Shown here in pieces: positions 12,991-24,000 of a stretch of 64,000 nt of DNA. Made by a program: the position numbers and the translations under genes. Source of the stretch: Coriolopsis trogii. Its lineage: Eukaryota; Basidiomycota; Agaricomycetes; Polyporales; Polyporaceae. The notes under the pieces are model-generated. The model saw only the letters and a program-made list of their open reading frames with translations, searched no databases and was not told the origin of the DNA. The stretch's first letter is position 1. Each line of letters starts with the position of its first letter. The DNA is taken from the NCBI GenBank assembly GCA_020543525.1, contig JAHYIO010000023.1:930001-994000 (forward strand), read 5' to 3'.

Positions 12991-13679
12991 ACAAGATCTT
13001 CGTTGATCCGAACCTGGCGAAGACCGCCCAGGCCCGCCTTGAGCGCTGCTATATGGGCAATCGCGAGGCCAACGAGTTCTTCCAGGACTTCGAGGAGCTT
13101 GTCGACCAAGCCGGTTTCAAAACCTCCGACGCACACGTCATCGACATCCTTCAGCGCAACACTCGATCCAACATCACGCAGACCATCTACGCCTCCGGCA
13201 ACGAGCCAACCGACTACGACGATTGGAAGAAACGCATCAAGGCGATCGACACCTTCTGGCGCAAGGGTCAGATTGTTCGCGGCGCGACGACCACGTCCCA
13301 CGCTGCCGCACAACCACCGCGCACTTCCACAACACACGCACACACTACAACAACCACCTCCACTCGACCTCCGCCCGCACCTCCTCCGCCTCCGCCTCTC
13401 CCTTCCACTCGACGTGACGGCACCGGCATCACGTACGGTGGCCGCGGCGAGCCGATGGACCTCGACCGCGCATGTGTCAAGTGCGGTAAGAAGAAGTCCG
13501 AGGCCGGTCCGTGCCAGTCGCCGTGGCACATCCCCAACCGCAGCGCGCAACAGCAGCGCGTACGGCGTATGTGGGAAGAGCAGGACTCGCGCGACGAGTT
13601 CATCGAGGCCATACGCCTCTTCGCTGCCGAAGACCCGGAGGACTTCGCAGCACAGGGTTTCGATCTTGGGGAAGCGTAG
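12669..13679 (+). CDS. gag: Gag capsid/nucleocapsid protein of chromovirus
   Basis: A 336-residue protein starting MAAPLDAATQAYVDAAIKTL. Residues about 30-200 match the retrotransposon Gag capsid fold in style, with aromatic and charged helices (AFDGNKARYDAWKQQVQLYV, then WRQAFTKKH and ANEFFQDFEELVDQAGF). A Thr/Pro-rich linker follows at about 215-250. The nucleocapsid part has a non-standard cysteine cluster, C-X2-C-X9-C-X4-H (from CVKCGKKK to PWH), instead of the usual CCHC knuckle. The start was chosen as the first ATG in the frame; the frame is open upstream to 12261. The stop at 13677-13679 lies inside a stem-loop that forms part of the -1 frameshift signal into pol. Codon use is GC-rich, unlike pol. 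It should assemble the virus-like particle and package RNA in the cytoplasm. Confidence 0.85.
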   Translation: MAAPLDAATQAYVDAAIKTLFSQLQAPTTPVKVKEPDAFDGNKARYDAWKQQVQLYVGGMDKDRAITTIVSFVRGERVERWRQAFTKKHHQAGSWSFATTTAFWDEVDKIFVDPNLAKTAQARLERCYMGNREANEFFQDFEELVDQAGFKTSDAHVIDILQRNTRSNITQTIYASGNEPTDYDDWKKRIKAIDTFWRKGQIVRGATTTSHAAAQPPRTSTTHAHTTTTTSTRPPPAPPPPPPLPSTRRDGTGITYGGRGEPMDLDRACVKCGKKKSEAGPCQSPWHIPNRSAQQQRVRRMWEEQDSRDEFIEAIRLFAAEDPEDFAAQGFDLGEA

Positions 13680-13698
13680 CCGCACGTACGTTCTCCCC
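13655..13698 (+). promoter_or_regulatory. -1 programmed ribosomal frameshift signal (gag-pol)
   Basis: GGGTTTC at 13655-13661 sits in the zero frame as G GGT TTC, the X XXY YYZ form. A 6-nt spacer (13662-13667) follows. Then the arms 13668-13678 and 13687-13698 can pair as about 11 bp (one G:U, one bulged C) around the 8-nt loop 13679-13686. The gag stop TAG (13677-13679) is at the top of this hairpin. Slipping back one base moves ribosomes into the pol frame, which stays open to 17752. Heptamer, spacer and stem all match the known -1 signals of retroelements. Confidence 0.75.
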
Positions 13699-16600
13699 GC
13701 CGTCTCATCTCTCGCACTCGCATCACTCTCCCATCTCAACTTTCAATCGTTTCTCTGTCCTCGACAATCATTCCGACGTCGACACCTCTGAGTGCTCCGT
13801 CTCCGAACCGACCGTTATCTCTTCTCTTCTGCCGGCATCCATTTCCATCTCATCTTCGTCTTCGACATCTCCGGCTTCGACTCGGTCCGAGACTCATACC
13901 GAAGAGGCGTCTCTTAACGAGCGCGGCCGGCGGTCTAAACCGGTGCTTAATTCCTCTTTAGTTTCTTCATCCGCTTGTACTAGTAGTCACGATGTTTGCA
14001 ATAAACCCCATAAAACCCCCAAAAACATCGAAAAAACCAGTTCGCGTGCGGCGGACAACATAGACTACAAGACAAATGCTTTCCCTATCACGAGGGTGGG
14101 CCCTCGGTATTTCCGAGTGGTCCGCGGGTCCGGTGCTAGGCGCCAAATGGACATACCGCTCTCCGTTGAGAACCCAGAGACGGGCGAGAGGACGGACATG
14201 ATTGGGCTGTTGGACACGGGCTGTACGGGATCATGTGTTCATCGGGACTTTGTACGACGAGCTCGGCTTACCATGCACCCGTTCGAGAAGCCAGTACCAG
14301 TGTTCAATGCTGATGGCACTCCGAACGTTGGTGGATCTATCACCCATTATGTACTTCTGTGGCTACGCATTGGAGATCACCGTGAACAGATTGAATTTCT
14401 CGTCACAGATCTTGGAAAATCAGATCTATTCTTAGGCCATGAGTGGGTATATCATCACAACCCCTCAATTGACTGGCAAAAGAAGACGATAGAATTCAAC
14501 CGGTGTCCTTCAACATGTCAGCGTGTCATAGATGAGGGTGAACATGTATTTATGCTGAATACCTCGTCATATCTAAAGTCTCGTCGGGAATATCTGAATG
14601 CAGTGCATGTCAGGGCTAAGACCTCTGTTGCAATGGAGATAGCTATTGAACAGAGTCAGGCAAAAGGGAAGCGAACCTTTGAAGAGCTTGTGCCAGAGCC
14701 ATACAGAGATTATGAGGATGTATTTGCCGAGGATGTGTTTAACACACTACCTGAGCATCGTCCCTATGATCATGTCATTGAGCTACTCCCTGATGCTAAG
14801 CCTTACTGCGGGAAGATATACCCTATGACACTAGATGAACAGGATGCTTTAGATGCTTTCTTGGAGGAGAATCTTCGCACCGGACGGATAAGACCATCTA
14901 AGTCGCCTTGGGGCGCACCGTTCTTCTTTGTCAAAAAGAAAGATGGAAAGCTCCGACCAGTCCAGGACTATCGGAAGCTGAATGACATGACAAAGAAAAA
15001 CAAATATCCGTTACCGCTTATGTCTGAGCTCTTGGACAAGCTCAAGGGTGCGAAGTACTTTACCAAGTTAGATATTCGTTGGGGTTACAATAACATACGT
15101 ATGAAGGAAGGTGACGAAGAGAAAGCTGCGTTCATCACCAACCGTGGCTTATATGAACCTCTCGTCATGTTCTTTGGATTATCCAATAGTCCTTCCACCT
15201 TTCAGATGATGATGAACGACATCTTTCGTGATCTCATCTTGAAGGGCAAAATCATCGTTTACCTCGACGACATCCTGATCTTCTCAGAGTCTCTAAAAGA
15301 GCATCGGTCAATTGTTCGACAAGTGCTACAGATCTTGCGAGACAACAAGTTGACAGTGAAACCAGAGAAGTGCGAATTTGAAGTACAGGAGACCGAGTAC
15401 CTCGGACACATCATTGCTCCTGGAATAGTCAAAATGGACCCTGCTAAGGTCGCTGGTGTTACAGCCTGGCCTACTCCCAAATGTAAACGGGATGTACAGG
15501 GATTCCTAGGATTCGCAAACTTCTATCGGCGGTTCATTCGAGACTTCTCCAAGATCGCTGCACCATTGAATAGATTGACAGGGCTTGTGGACTGGAGATG
15601 GACAGAAACAGAACAGGAAGCCTTTGATAGGATCAAGACAGCGATTACATCTGCCCCAGTGCTCGCTGTTCCAAATGATGATGATCCTTTCAGGGTGGAA
15701 TGTGATGCTTCTAAGTATGCGATTGGAGCAGAGCTCTCGCAGAAACAGAATGGCCAGTGGCGTACTATAGCCTTCCTCTCCAAATCCCTATCACCTGCAG
15801 AGCGCAACTATGAAGTCTATGATCGTGAGATGTTAGCCCTCATGAGCGCATTGGATGAATGGCGTCATTTCCTGAAAGGAGCCAAACAGAAGTTCGAGAT
15901 TCATACAGACCATAAGAATCTTGAATACTTCAGGAAACCACAACGTCTGAATCCTCGTCAAGCGCGCTGGGTTGTCACCTTACAAGATTATGATTTTGTG
16001 CTCATACACCGGCCAGGTAGAACCATGGGCAAGTCAGATGCACTGTCTCGTCGTCCAGATCATGACATTGGAGATAGTGCAAATGATGACATTACTATGC
16101 TCAAGCCTGAATGGTTCAGACCTGTGACTATTGATGGCACAGACAATATTCAGAAAGACTGTCTCAGACTTGCAGACCATCTTGATGAATCTGTCATCAA
16201 AGCACTTGGTGTAAATGGGGATTTTGAGAAGACCGAGGACGGTCTTGTCTACAGGAAGGGGAAATTGGTGGTACCTAATGACAGAGAGCTTCAGGGACGT
16301 ATAATAGCAGCACATCATGACTCAGTGAGCGCTGGACATCCAGGTCGTGAAAAAACACAAGAGTTGATTTTTAGATCTTACTGGTGGCCATCCATGCGCA
16401 AAGACATTCGTGACTATGTCAAAGGATGTGCTATATGCCAGAAGTCAAAAATTGACCATCGACCTCGCGCTGCACCGCTGCACCCTAATCCTATTCCTGA
16501 GCATAACTGGGAATACATCTCTGTCGATATGATCACCCATCTCCCAGATTCTCATGGAAACAATGCCATTCTGGTCATTGTGGATATGAAATCTAAGGAC

Positions 16601-17752
16601 TTCATTGCCATTCCCTGTACAGACCAGTTATCCTCTGAAGGATGGGCTAATCTGTTCATCAAACATGTATATGCAAACCATGGCATGCCCCGCCGTGTGT
16701 TCTCAGATCGAGGTTCAATCTTTGTCTCTGCATTCATTCGTGATCTGTATCGAAAGCTGGGTATCCAAGGAAACCCAAGCACTGCCTACCATCCTCAAAC
16801 TGATGGGCAGACCGAGCGGATTAACCAAGAGATAGAGAATTACCTTCGTATCTTTGTGAACCATCGTCAAGATGACTGGGCTGACTGGTTACCTTTGGCA
16901 ATGTTTGCATATCGGAACAGAAAGCACTCAGCCACTGGCTTCTCTCCATTCTACATGACCCATGGACATAACGCCTTCACTGGTGTGGAGACTAGGAGAC
17001 CTGTAGCTGCAGAGTCTGCTCAGCAGTTTGCAGATAGAATGAAGGACATTTCGCAGCAGGCCTCGGCATCTCTACAGATAGCCAAGGAAGCTATGAAGCG
17101 AAAGTATGATAGACACCGCAGAGAGTCTGTTGACTACAAAGTTGGAGACTGGGTTCTATTGGACTCCTTTCACATAGCTAGTGAAAGACCCAATAAGAAG
17201 TTGGAAGACAAGCGATATGGACCTTTCCAAATTCAAGCAAAGATTGGTCCTAGCGCATACCGTCTGAAACTTCCTAAACAATGGAAAGCAATCCACCCTG
17301 TCTTCAATGAAGTACTGCTCTCTCCTGCCCATCCACCTACTTTTCCTAATCAGCCCAGAATGGAAGTCACAGCCCCAGATGTTACAGTTACTGCTCCTGT
17401 GCCTGAAGAAATTTTGGACTCAAAAGTAGTACGCGGTGGTCTACAATACTTAGTGAAATGGAAGGACAAACCCCGGTCAGAGAATACATGGGAGAAGCGC
17501 ATTGATCTCCTCAAGTCTAGTAAATCTCTCATTGACCAATTCCATACTCAGAATCCTTCAGCTCCTCGTATGCCCACCATTAGGATAGCACCCCACTCCA
17601 GACTTGTTCGTTTGTATGATAGCAGTGATTGTGTATGGAACGATAGTGATGGTGTATGGAATCATTGGACGAGAAGGTGGAACAGATGGCAGAAATCAAA
17701 TACTATGTACTATAGAACTGTTTGGACCCTAGGTTACATTCCGGAATCGTGA
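13661..17752 (+). CDS. pol: Pol polyprotein (PR, RT, RNase H, integrase, chromodomain)
   Basis: About 1363 residues made as a Gag-Pol fusion (about 1694 in all) by the -1 shift at 13655-13661. The frame is already open from 13511, but no ATG precedes the protease. After a Ser-rich linker come the aspartic protease (LLDTGCTGSCVH; catalytic Asp codon 14213) and reverse transcriptase (VKKKDGKLRPVQDYRKLN; YLDD at 15260). RNase H follows (VECDASKYAIGAELS, then TDHKNL and SDALSRRPDH). Integrase has an HHCC zinc knuckle (about 16314-16440) and catalytic triad D16526, D16706, E16814, the last two spaced DX35E, plus a GPY/F module (RYGPFQIQAKIGPSAYRL). A chromodomain at about 17400-17545 (EEILDSKVVRG, YLVKWKDKP, ENTWE) probably targets integration to marked chromatin. 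All key residues are present and no break is seen. The coding sequence is AT-richer than gag. Confidence 0.93.
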   Translation, partial: RSWGSVAARTFSPPSHLSHSHHSPISTFNRFSVLDNHSDVDTSECSVSEPTVISSLLPASISISSSSSTSPASTRSETHTEEASLNERGRRSKPVLNSSLVSSSACTSSHDVCNKPHKTPKNIEKTSSRAADNIDYKTNAFPITRVGPRYFRVVRGSGARRQMDIPLSVENPETGERTDMIGLLDTGCTGSCVHRDFVRRARLTMHPFEKPVPVFNADGTPNVGGSITHYVLLWLRIGDHREQIEFLVTDLGKSDLFLGHEWVYHHNPSIDWQKKTIEFNRCPSTCQRVIDEGEHVFMLNTSSYLKSRREYLNAVHVRAKTSVAMEIAIEQSQAKGKRTFEELVPEPYRDYEDVFAEDVFNTLPEHRPYDHVIELLPDAKPYCGKIYPMTLDEQDALDAFLEENLRTGRIRPSKSPWGAPFFFVKKKDGKLRPVQDYRKLNDMTKKNKYPLPLMSELLDKLKGAKYFTKLDIRWGYNNIRMKEGDEEKAAFITNRGLYEPLVMFFGLSNSPSTFQMMMNDIFRDLILKGKIIVYLDDILIFSESLKEHRSIVRQVLQILRDNKLTVKPEKCEFEVQETEYLGHIIAPGIVKMDPAKVAGVTAWPTPKCKRDVQGFLGFANFYRRFIRDFSKIAAPLNRLTGLVDWRWTETEQEAFDRIKTAITSAPVLAVPNDDDPFRVECDASKYAIGAELSQKQNGQWRTIAFLSKSLSPAERNYEVYDREMLALMSALDEWRHFLKGAKQKFEIHTDHKNLEYFRKPQRLNPRQARWVVTLQDYDFVLIHRPGRTMGKSDALSRRPDHDIGDSANDDITMLKPEWFRPVTIDGTDNIQKDCLRLADHLDESVIKALGVNGDFEKTEDGLVYRKGKLVVPNDRELQGRIIAAHHDSVSAGHPGREKTQELIFRSYWWPSMRKDIRDYVKGCAICQKSKIDHRPRAAPLHPNPIPEHNWEYISVDMITHLPDSHGNNAILVIVDMKSKDFIAIPCTDQLSSEGWANLFIKHVYANHGMPRRVFSDRGSIFVSAFIRDLYRKLGIQGNPSTAYHPQTDGQTERINQEIENYLRIFVNHRQDDWADWLPLAMFAYRNRKHSATGFSPFYMTHGHNAFTGVETRRPVAAESAQQFADRMKDISQQASASLQIAKEAMKRKYDRHRRESVDYKVGDWVLLDSFHIASERPNKKLEDKRYGPFQIQAKIGPSAYRLKLPKQWKAIHPVFNEVLLSPAHPPTFPNQPRMEVTAPDVTVTAPVPEEILDSKVVRGGLQYLVKWKDKPRSENTWEKRIDLLKSSKSLIDQFHTQNPSAPRMPTIRIAPHSRLVRLYDSSDCVWNDSDGVWNHWTRRWNRWQKSNTMYYRTVWTLGYIPES

Positions 17753-17765
17753 GGACACGATTCTT

Positions 17766-17775
17766 GAGAAGGGGG
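17766..17775 (+). other. polypurine tract
   Basis: GAGAAGGGGG ends 4 nt before the 3' LTR. It is the expected plus-strand primer left by RNase H. It lies between the pol stop (17752) and the LTR. Confidence 0.85.
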
Positions 17776-17779
17776 TATT

Positions 17780-18089
17780 TGTTACGAGACAAGACATAGT
17801 CGCCCATATGACCCATTATGCCCCTATGCTGAATATCATTTGACCTTTACATATGCCGCCACTTATGCCATACTTACTGATAAGCTACCCACATGTCTTC
17901 GATCGCTTATCACCTGCTATGCCAAGCTACTTACTATGTTACTTATGGTTATAATTAGGTACATTCCCGGGCTTATCCCGGAGACTTATGTGAATATATA
18001 TACCACGAGAACTGGGGTTATCGACCTCAGTTCGAGCTGGTACTTTGCCCCGCCTTCCTCTTTCGGGTGACCACGTCGCGGTCGTATCA
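17780..18089 (+). repeat. 3' LTR, 310 bp
   Basis: Begins TGTTACGAG and ends CGGTCGTATCA. No difference from the 5' LTR was found when read base by base, which implies little time since insertion. Confidence 0.95.
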
Positions 18090-18094
18090 GTGAT
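18090..18094. repeat. target site duplication, right copy (GTGAT)
   Basis: Same pentamer as 11370-11374, directly after the 3' LTR. Confidence 0.95.
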
Positions 18095-21000
18095 GGGCAT
18101 GGGAATGCTCTTCCAGCTCGCCAGTCCGAGCACACACGTACGATTGGCTGAGGACCTGCCTGAGAACATCCACTGTCGAACGCGAGAACTGTGTCCGAGG
18201 ACGGGCCCGGGACGCGTCTTTGCCTTGGGGGGGGAGATAGAAGAGATCTGGCCAGGCCAATGAGGGGGACTGCATCGCTCGGGATCCAACTAGAAACCGG
18301 ATGGCCTCGCGTGCATGCAGACGACTCCAGCCCGATAGCAGCTGCCCATGAGAAGACGCGAAGACGGGATGCGCCACTGCGCTCCCGATAGCTAGTGTCG
18401 CATGCGGGCATGCTGGGGCGGGTGTGTAGCACGTAGCCACGCTCCGCCGCGTGATGGCCCAAAACGATCAGCTTCGTGCGTGTCTTCTCTTACCCCTCTT
18501 GCGACCTTGGGAAACCGGACGGGCGTGCAATGTCGATCAGAGTTGCTCTCCACCCACGGCCCCGCGATGTGCCTATATGTCGTGATTTCAGTTTGGACGC
18601 GGTGCGTACGTACGAAGGAAAAAGGGAAGAGAACATACAGACGGACAGGAACCGTCGAGGTAGAACGTCTCTCGGAAACCGACTCCATTGAGATCGACAG
18701 ATCATGGTCAATGGTGCGGATCGACAACAGAACTAGACCTGGGCCTAGCTCACGACATGCCCTCAGCGGGTTCCCAGCTCGCGTCCGCGACCCCAAACGA
18801 TGGCAGCCGCTTTGGGCTGGCTGTCGCAAGCCCGAAAGACGAGCATCGATCGATTCGGCTTGGGCACACGTTGACGTAGGGTCGTGGTGGCCGCAGTGAC
18901 CGATGGGAGTACCCTGGACTTTGCGAGTAATACCTTCGTATCCCGAAGCTAATGTCAATGAGCGGAAGTGCCTCGAACCTTGCACTCTACCCGTACCCAG
19001 GACTAGGGACAAGTGACCAGGACTGGTCAACGAAACTCCCATAGACAATTAGCAGTAAGACGTACAGAGCTGCCACATTGAGCCCACCCTCGAAGCTGCA
19101 GAACGCGACGAAGCGAGGACCGCTGACGGAAAGCTGCTGAGTAGGCGAAGCTTCCAACCCACGGCCCACATTGACTACCACTGGTGACTCTCGCATGTCC
19201 GGCCGCAGGCATGCAGACGTACAACGCGAGCTAGCCATCTGCCCCACCGGGACAAACTTGAAGGATGCCGGCCGCAGAAAAAGCTTCGCGGAAGGGATGT
19301 CCCTTCTCGACTCGTTGCGAACGTGTCGGGCAAGCCTTCGGCACCCGAACACGCCTGTGCGATCGTTCGAATTCTGAACCCCCTCAGTGTTTCACAACGC
19401 ACGCCGCCTCGTTCACCTCCGCTCCCGCTTCCGCGTCTGCACATCTGCATCGATCGGACCCTTCATTCTCTTCATACTCCAGGACCAGGTGCAGGAACGC
19501 ACCTGCTCTAGCACGCTTGCGCGCGCCTCCGAGATCCCCCGAATGCGTCGACGTCGAAGGTGGGGGAAGGGAAGCGCGCACAGCAAATAAGCTCAATGAC
19601 ATCGTTTGCGCTCCACAACGTTGATAGGGAAGGAGTTCTGAACGACTTCAGCAGTTCGCACCAGCTGAGGGGGAGAGAGAGAGCCTGGGACGCACCTACC
19701 CGACGCAGCGCACATGCCTGCAAGACACCGAACACCGAACACCGAACACGAGAGGGCCGTCGCCTCTCTCTCTCAGAACTGTCGCGATGTCGTCTTGATC
19801 GTGTGGCCGAGCGACTACCTGACATTGACACCCGGGCACAGATGCGCGTGATCTGCCGCCGCCGCCCGGTGCGCACGCTTGCCATCCTAGTCTACGCCTC
19901 CGGCGTATCGACAACGCGGACACGCACGTCGTGCACCGTGTACAGCTGCGATAACAGCCCTAGGAGTCGGACGGACCGCAACTCGAAACATGCCGGCGGG
20001 CCATATCCCCACTCGACTCTCGACAGCTGCCAGCTTGTCCATGTCAGGCTGACTACGTAGAGTCACCGATGACAGGGACAGTTCGGTGTGGCGCATGTAC
20101 GGATGGGGAAGGGGGAAGGGGGCCATGCGGGGCGGGCCAATGAGCTCGCCCGAAGAACCGTCCCCAACGTGCACGTAATGCGGGGGAGACCCGAGTAAGC
20201 GTCGCCGGCGGAGGAAGGGGACGATCTCCACGTTCGGTTCCCGCCTCCAGATGACGGGGAATGCAAATGCAATGGGCAGCGTCAATATTGCACGCACGGC
20301 GTCGCGGTGACGGGAGGGCGCGGCGAATCGCAGCAGCCATGCGCGGACACGCACTGTACCGATCCGACCCTTGTATGCGCAGACGGCCGCGAATGGGCAG
20401 AAGGGCGCACCGTGCGGCGTGTGTGTGCTTGGTCCTATCACTATCAGTGCTATGTCCGGGCACGGGGTATGTAAGACGGTACGTACGCCCTATACAGTGT
20501 TTGTCGTGCATCGCACGCACACAGCCGTTTTGAGGTGCAAGCGGCGGGGATGGGTCGCTATCTATAGGGTATCTGACACGACGACTGGCAGTCGTGATCC
20601 GAGAGCTTGAGGCTGTAAGCAAGTTGTAAGCAGATAGTTACGAAGGCGCAAGCTCGTTAGTGTACGTACCCAGGCTTCTGGGTTACAGATGAAAGACGCT
20701 CGGAGGCACAGTGAGCATTGTGAACCTCAAGGCCTAGCACTGTAAGTGTGATGGGCATATCCCGGAGAGCATGTACACGTACAAGCGTACACGGTAAGCT
20801 GACTGTCGCTGCGCATGCAAGCGGGACGGCCGCTCTCGATGGCCCACAGGGGAAACGCACTGATGCGCGAGGGCAGTGATACGAGATCCCCACCAGCCAC
20901 GCGAAGGGCACTTCGGCCCTGTGCTTGGCGACGGGCGAGCTGTTAGTCGCGGCGCGCGCCGCTGCGACCCTTCCTCGCTTGTGTGGGTTAGCCTATCCCC

Positions 21001-24000
21001 ATATCACCAGTAGAGGCGTTGCTTGTTATCGTTTGTATTGGGCACACCCGCACCCGCAGGGCTCGAATGTCGGCGTTTGCGGCCTGGCACTTTCCGTAGT
21101 CCGACGCGGACGCGGGAGCGGATCGTGTGGACGCATGTTTGTGTGTACCGCACAACCCGAGGGTCCCCTAAGGAGTGAGGCGGCCGACTCGGGTGCATGT
21201 CTTCCCGCCAGGGTGCATCAGCACACCACCTGGAAAGTCTGCGCACTACAAGCCAGTTTGCCAGGGTCATACGTACTCAGACGTATGTGCGCCAGGACAC
21301 CAGCATCGTTTATCCGGGATCCCTGCTGTTGAGATGTCCCGGAATGTCGTCAACATCTAGCTCCTGTGCGCGCAGAGTTCACTCGATCGCGGACTTGTGT
21401 CCCTCGTAAGACTCCAACATCGCCTTTGTGCCCTTGGATGTCCTCCCTTTGTCGTAGCTGGTCACGGCGCCATCGATGCTTGGAGACGCCGAGACGTTCA
21501 CTCCCAGTGTTGGCTCGGAGATGCACCCATCTGGCATCACCCCCAAGGGTCGCGCGACACATCGTGTTTGTGATCCCGCGTCATCTCGACAAGTTCAGAA
21601 AATGCAGACGGTCTAGCCTAGAGAGCTCGCAAGACTACCGGAGGGGGTCCACATGACCTCGAGCTCGAGTCGCCTGCATAGCGGGTTGTGGGTGACGGTG
21701 GTGGTGTCTGCGGTGGGTTTCGTGCTATGGGTGGACGATCCAATCGCCTCCTTGCGCAAAAATATGAGGCGCACCTTGCGCTGTGTGGAGAATCACTACT
21801 CAGTCCGAGCCTGGACTCTCTAGATCTGCGCGTCAGAGGCTTCATATTTCCAGCCTGCCGTGCCGCATTTGACGCTCAGCCTCGCTCCGAGTGGCATTTT
21901 GCAGTGTATCACGGATTTGCGGGTTCAAGACAGAAGATGGCTTTATGATGGTGAACGGTGAGCTCATGGATGCAGAGAGAGGCAAGGTGTCGAGATTCAA
22001 GACGCAACTGCTCGAGGGGTTCGGAAAGACGGAAAGCTATAGCGCTGAGAGCGTGCGACTGTGGCGCCGCCGCGGAGTTCAGTATCTAGGCCCAGGAATG
22101 GAAAGCCTCCGACTCCGCGGTCGTCACGACCGTACGTTTCGCTCAGCGTCCTCCGCACTAGTCCAACAAGGCTGCACGCAGCACTTGCGGATTTGTAGTA
22201 GCCTCTGAAGCTAAGACGAACGCGAATGCTTCCGCTCCCGTTAAGGCCGTCGCTACGTGTTTGTCTGTAGTCAGTGTAGGTGCTCGGTACTTGCAGAGAT
22301 CCGTGCAGTTGACTGTACATGTTGCCATCGCCCCAGCTGGCACACACGCACAACGCGACAGATCTCAAACACAAGTGTTTATCCTGCTCATGTCATCGTC
22401 CAAAGGGTCGCCCTGTTAGGCGACACGGCATGGCGCGACAAGCGAGACAAGTGCGGTCACGCGTGAGGACGAGCCGATCCTGCCAACGGTTCGATTGCAT
22501 GGAGAGTTTCACGAGCGGCCCGTCGGGTACGTGGCCTTGAGCTTCCAGGCTCCAGGACGTCTCCCTGAATTTCCTCTTGCGGAGCGAGAGGCCGATGGAT
22601 TTTGAATGTCAAGCGACGCGAGAAAACTTCCTGGGAGAAAGGACGAGAGAAGTCGAGAAGTATAATGCTGAGGCTATATGCTATAGTGTATCGTCTGTAC
22701 TTCACCCGAGGACGGGACTGAACGCGGTGTGGGTGCGCGTGAGTTCGCCGCACCCCTCTCCCCTCCGCGGCCTGCTCTCATATCATGTGGGTGCAAATGC
22801 GACGTCGGCGTAGGGGATCCTCCGGACTTGATGGCAGGGCAATGTGGATCAAGGATTTACAAGATCTGCGTGGCCCTGGAGCCTGTCGCTTGTTGCTAAC
22901 GTCATGGATAATAGTCTTGAGGGTGAGCGCTGCGAGCCTTGGCATTGGCAGGCGTGTTCTGAACCTATAGCTATGTATCCACGAGCGTCGACGTCGTGAA
23001 AGTGGGCTGAACCCCATCGAGCTGCCAAATCCGCGGCGTTAAGGCAGATCCAGATGTGCTCGTCTTGTCCTCGTTCTTGTGCCAGCAGTCGACGCGACGT
23101 GTATGCGCGGCACACTAGTGGTAGTACATGCTTCAACCTGATGGTGCGTTACAACCGAACGGGCGTTGGGCGGGCGGGGCCCGGAGGCATCTCAGGCTCA
23201 GAAGGCGCACAGGCGCCCTACCTCGTGGCGGGCCAATGATGCTCCCTGCCCTGGTTTGGCTCGCCCGCCGACGATCGAGAGAGCGACCTCTCGGGCCCGG
23301 CAGACCGGAGCCTTTGCTGAGCTCCTTCGCTTGCGAAGCCTTTGGCCCATTTGCACCGTGCACGACCGTCCGGAGTTCTCGGCCAGAGCTAACTTGTAGA
23401 GAGTCAGACAGGTCTGCCTATCAGTTTCGAGGGTGGAGAATGCGGGTGCGTACGAATGAGTGTTTGCTGGAGATGGTACATTGGCACTGATGAGACAATG
23501 TGGCACGTCGGGTAACGTTTCGTCTCCTGCGCATGCCTTGTCTCCTTAATGACCTGTCAAACGGCAAGCTATGAGTGTTCAGAAAGAGGCATCCGCCTGG
23601 GGTGAAACTTTGAAACAATAATGAGGCGGTATAGACTAGTTCTGCCATATGAAGACATCGAGTACCGAGACTCGAAACGTAAAGTTGCAACATGAGCTTG
23701 GAGTGAACCTACGGATGCTGTCAAAAGCGGGCAAGGCGTAGACAGGCGGGGAACCAGAGCCACACTGCGGTCCGCTTAACATGTACAGACTCCTAGCCTC
23801 GAGGTATTCCCTGAAGCAGATGCGCAGAGGATCCTACTAGGTCCAGAAGCGGAGGCGGAGCAGCACATCCTCGTGATGAGACCTCTTACCCCGCTTTCGC
23901 GGAGTCGGCCCCTACTTGGCTGGCCACGCACTGGCAGGTACCGCCCCGTGGTGGGTCGCAAGCGGTCCGACGGGTACGAGACTATGCCGGAGCGGCGTAA

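Larger units (their letters stand above)
11375..18089 (+). mobile_element. complete Ty3/Gypsy chromovirus LTR retrotransposon
   Basis: A 6715-bp element with every part needed for autonomy. In order: 5' LTR (11375-11684), self-complementary primer site (11685-11696), leader, gag (12669-13679), -1 frameshift signal (13655-13698), pol with PR-RT-RNase H-integrase-chromodomain (to 17752), polypurine tract (17766-17775) and 3' LTR (17780-18089). The domain order with integrase last marks Ty3/Gypsy (Metaviridae). The C-terminal chromodomain marks a chromovirus. The self-primer resembles the Tf1/sushi group. LTRs identical by eye, an intact target duplication and open reading frames argue for a recent insertion that may still be active. 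Confidence 0.95.

Noticed and set aside
12555..13739. 394-codon minus-strand open frame opposite gag
   Set aside because: Exact antisense of the gag coding region; a shadow caused by its GC-rich codons.
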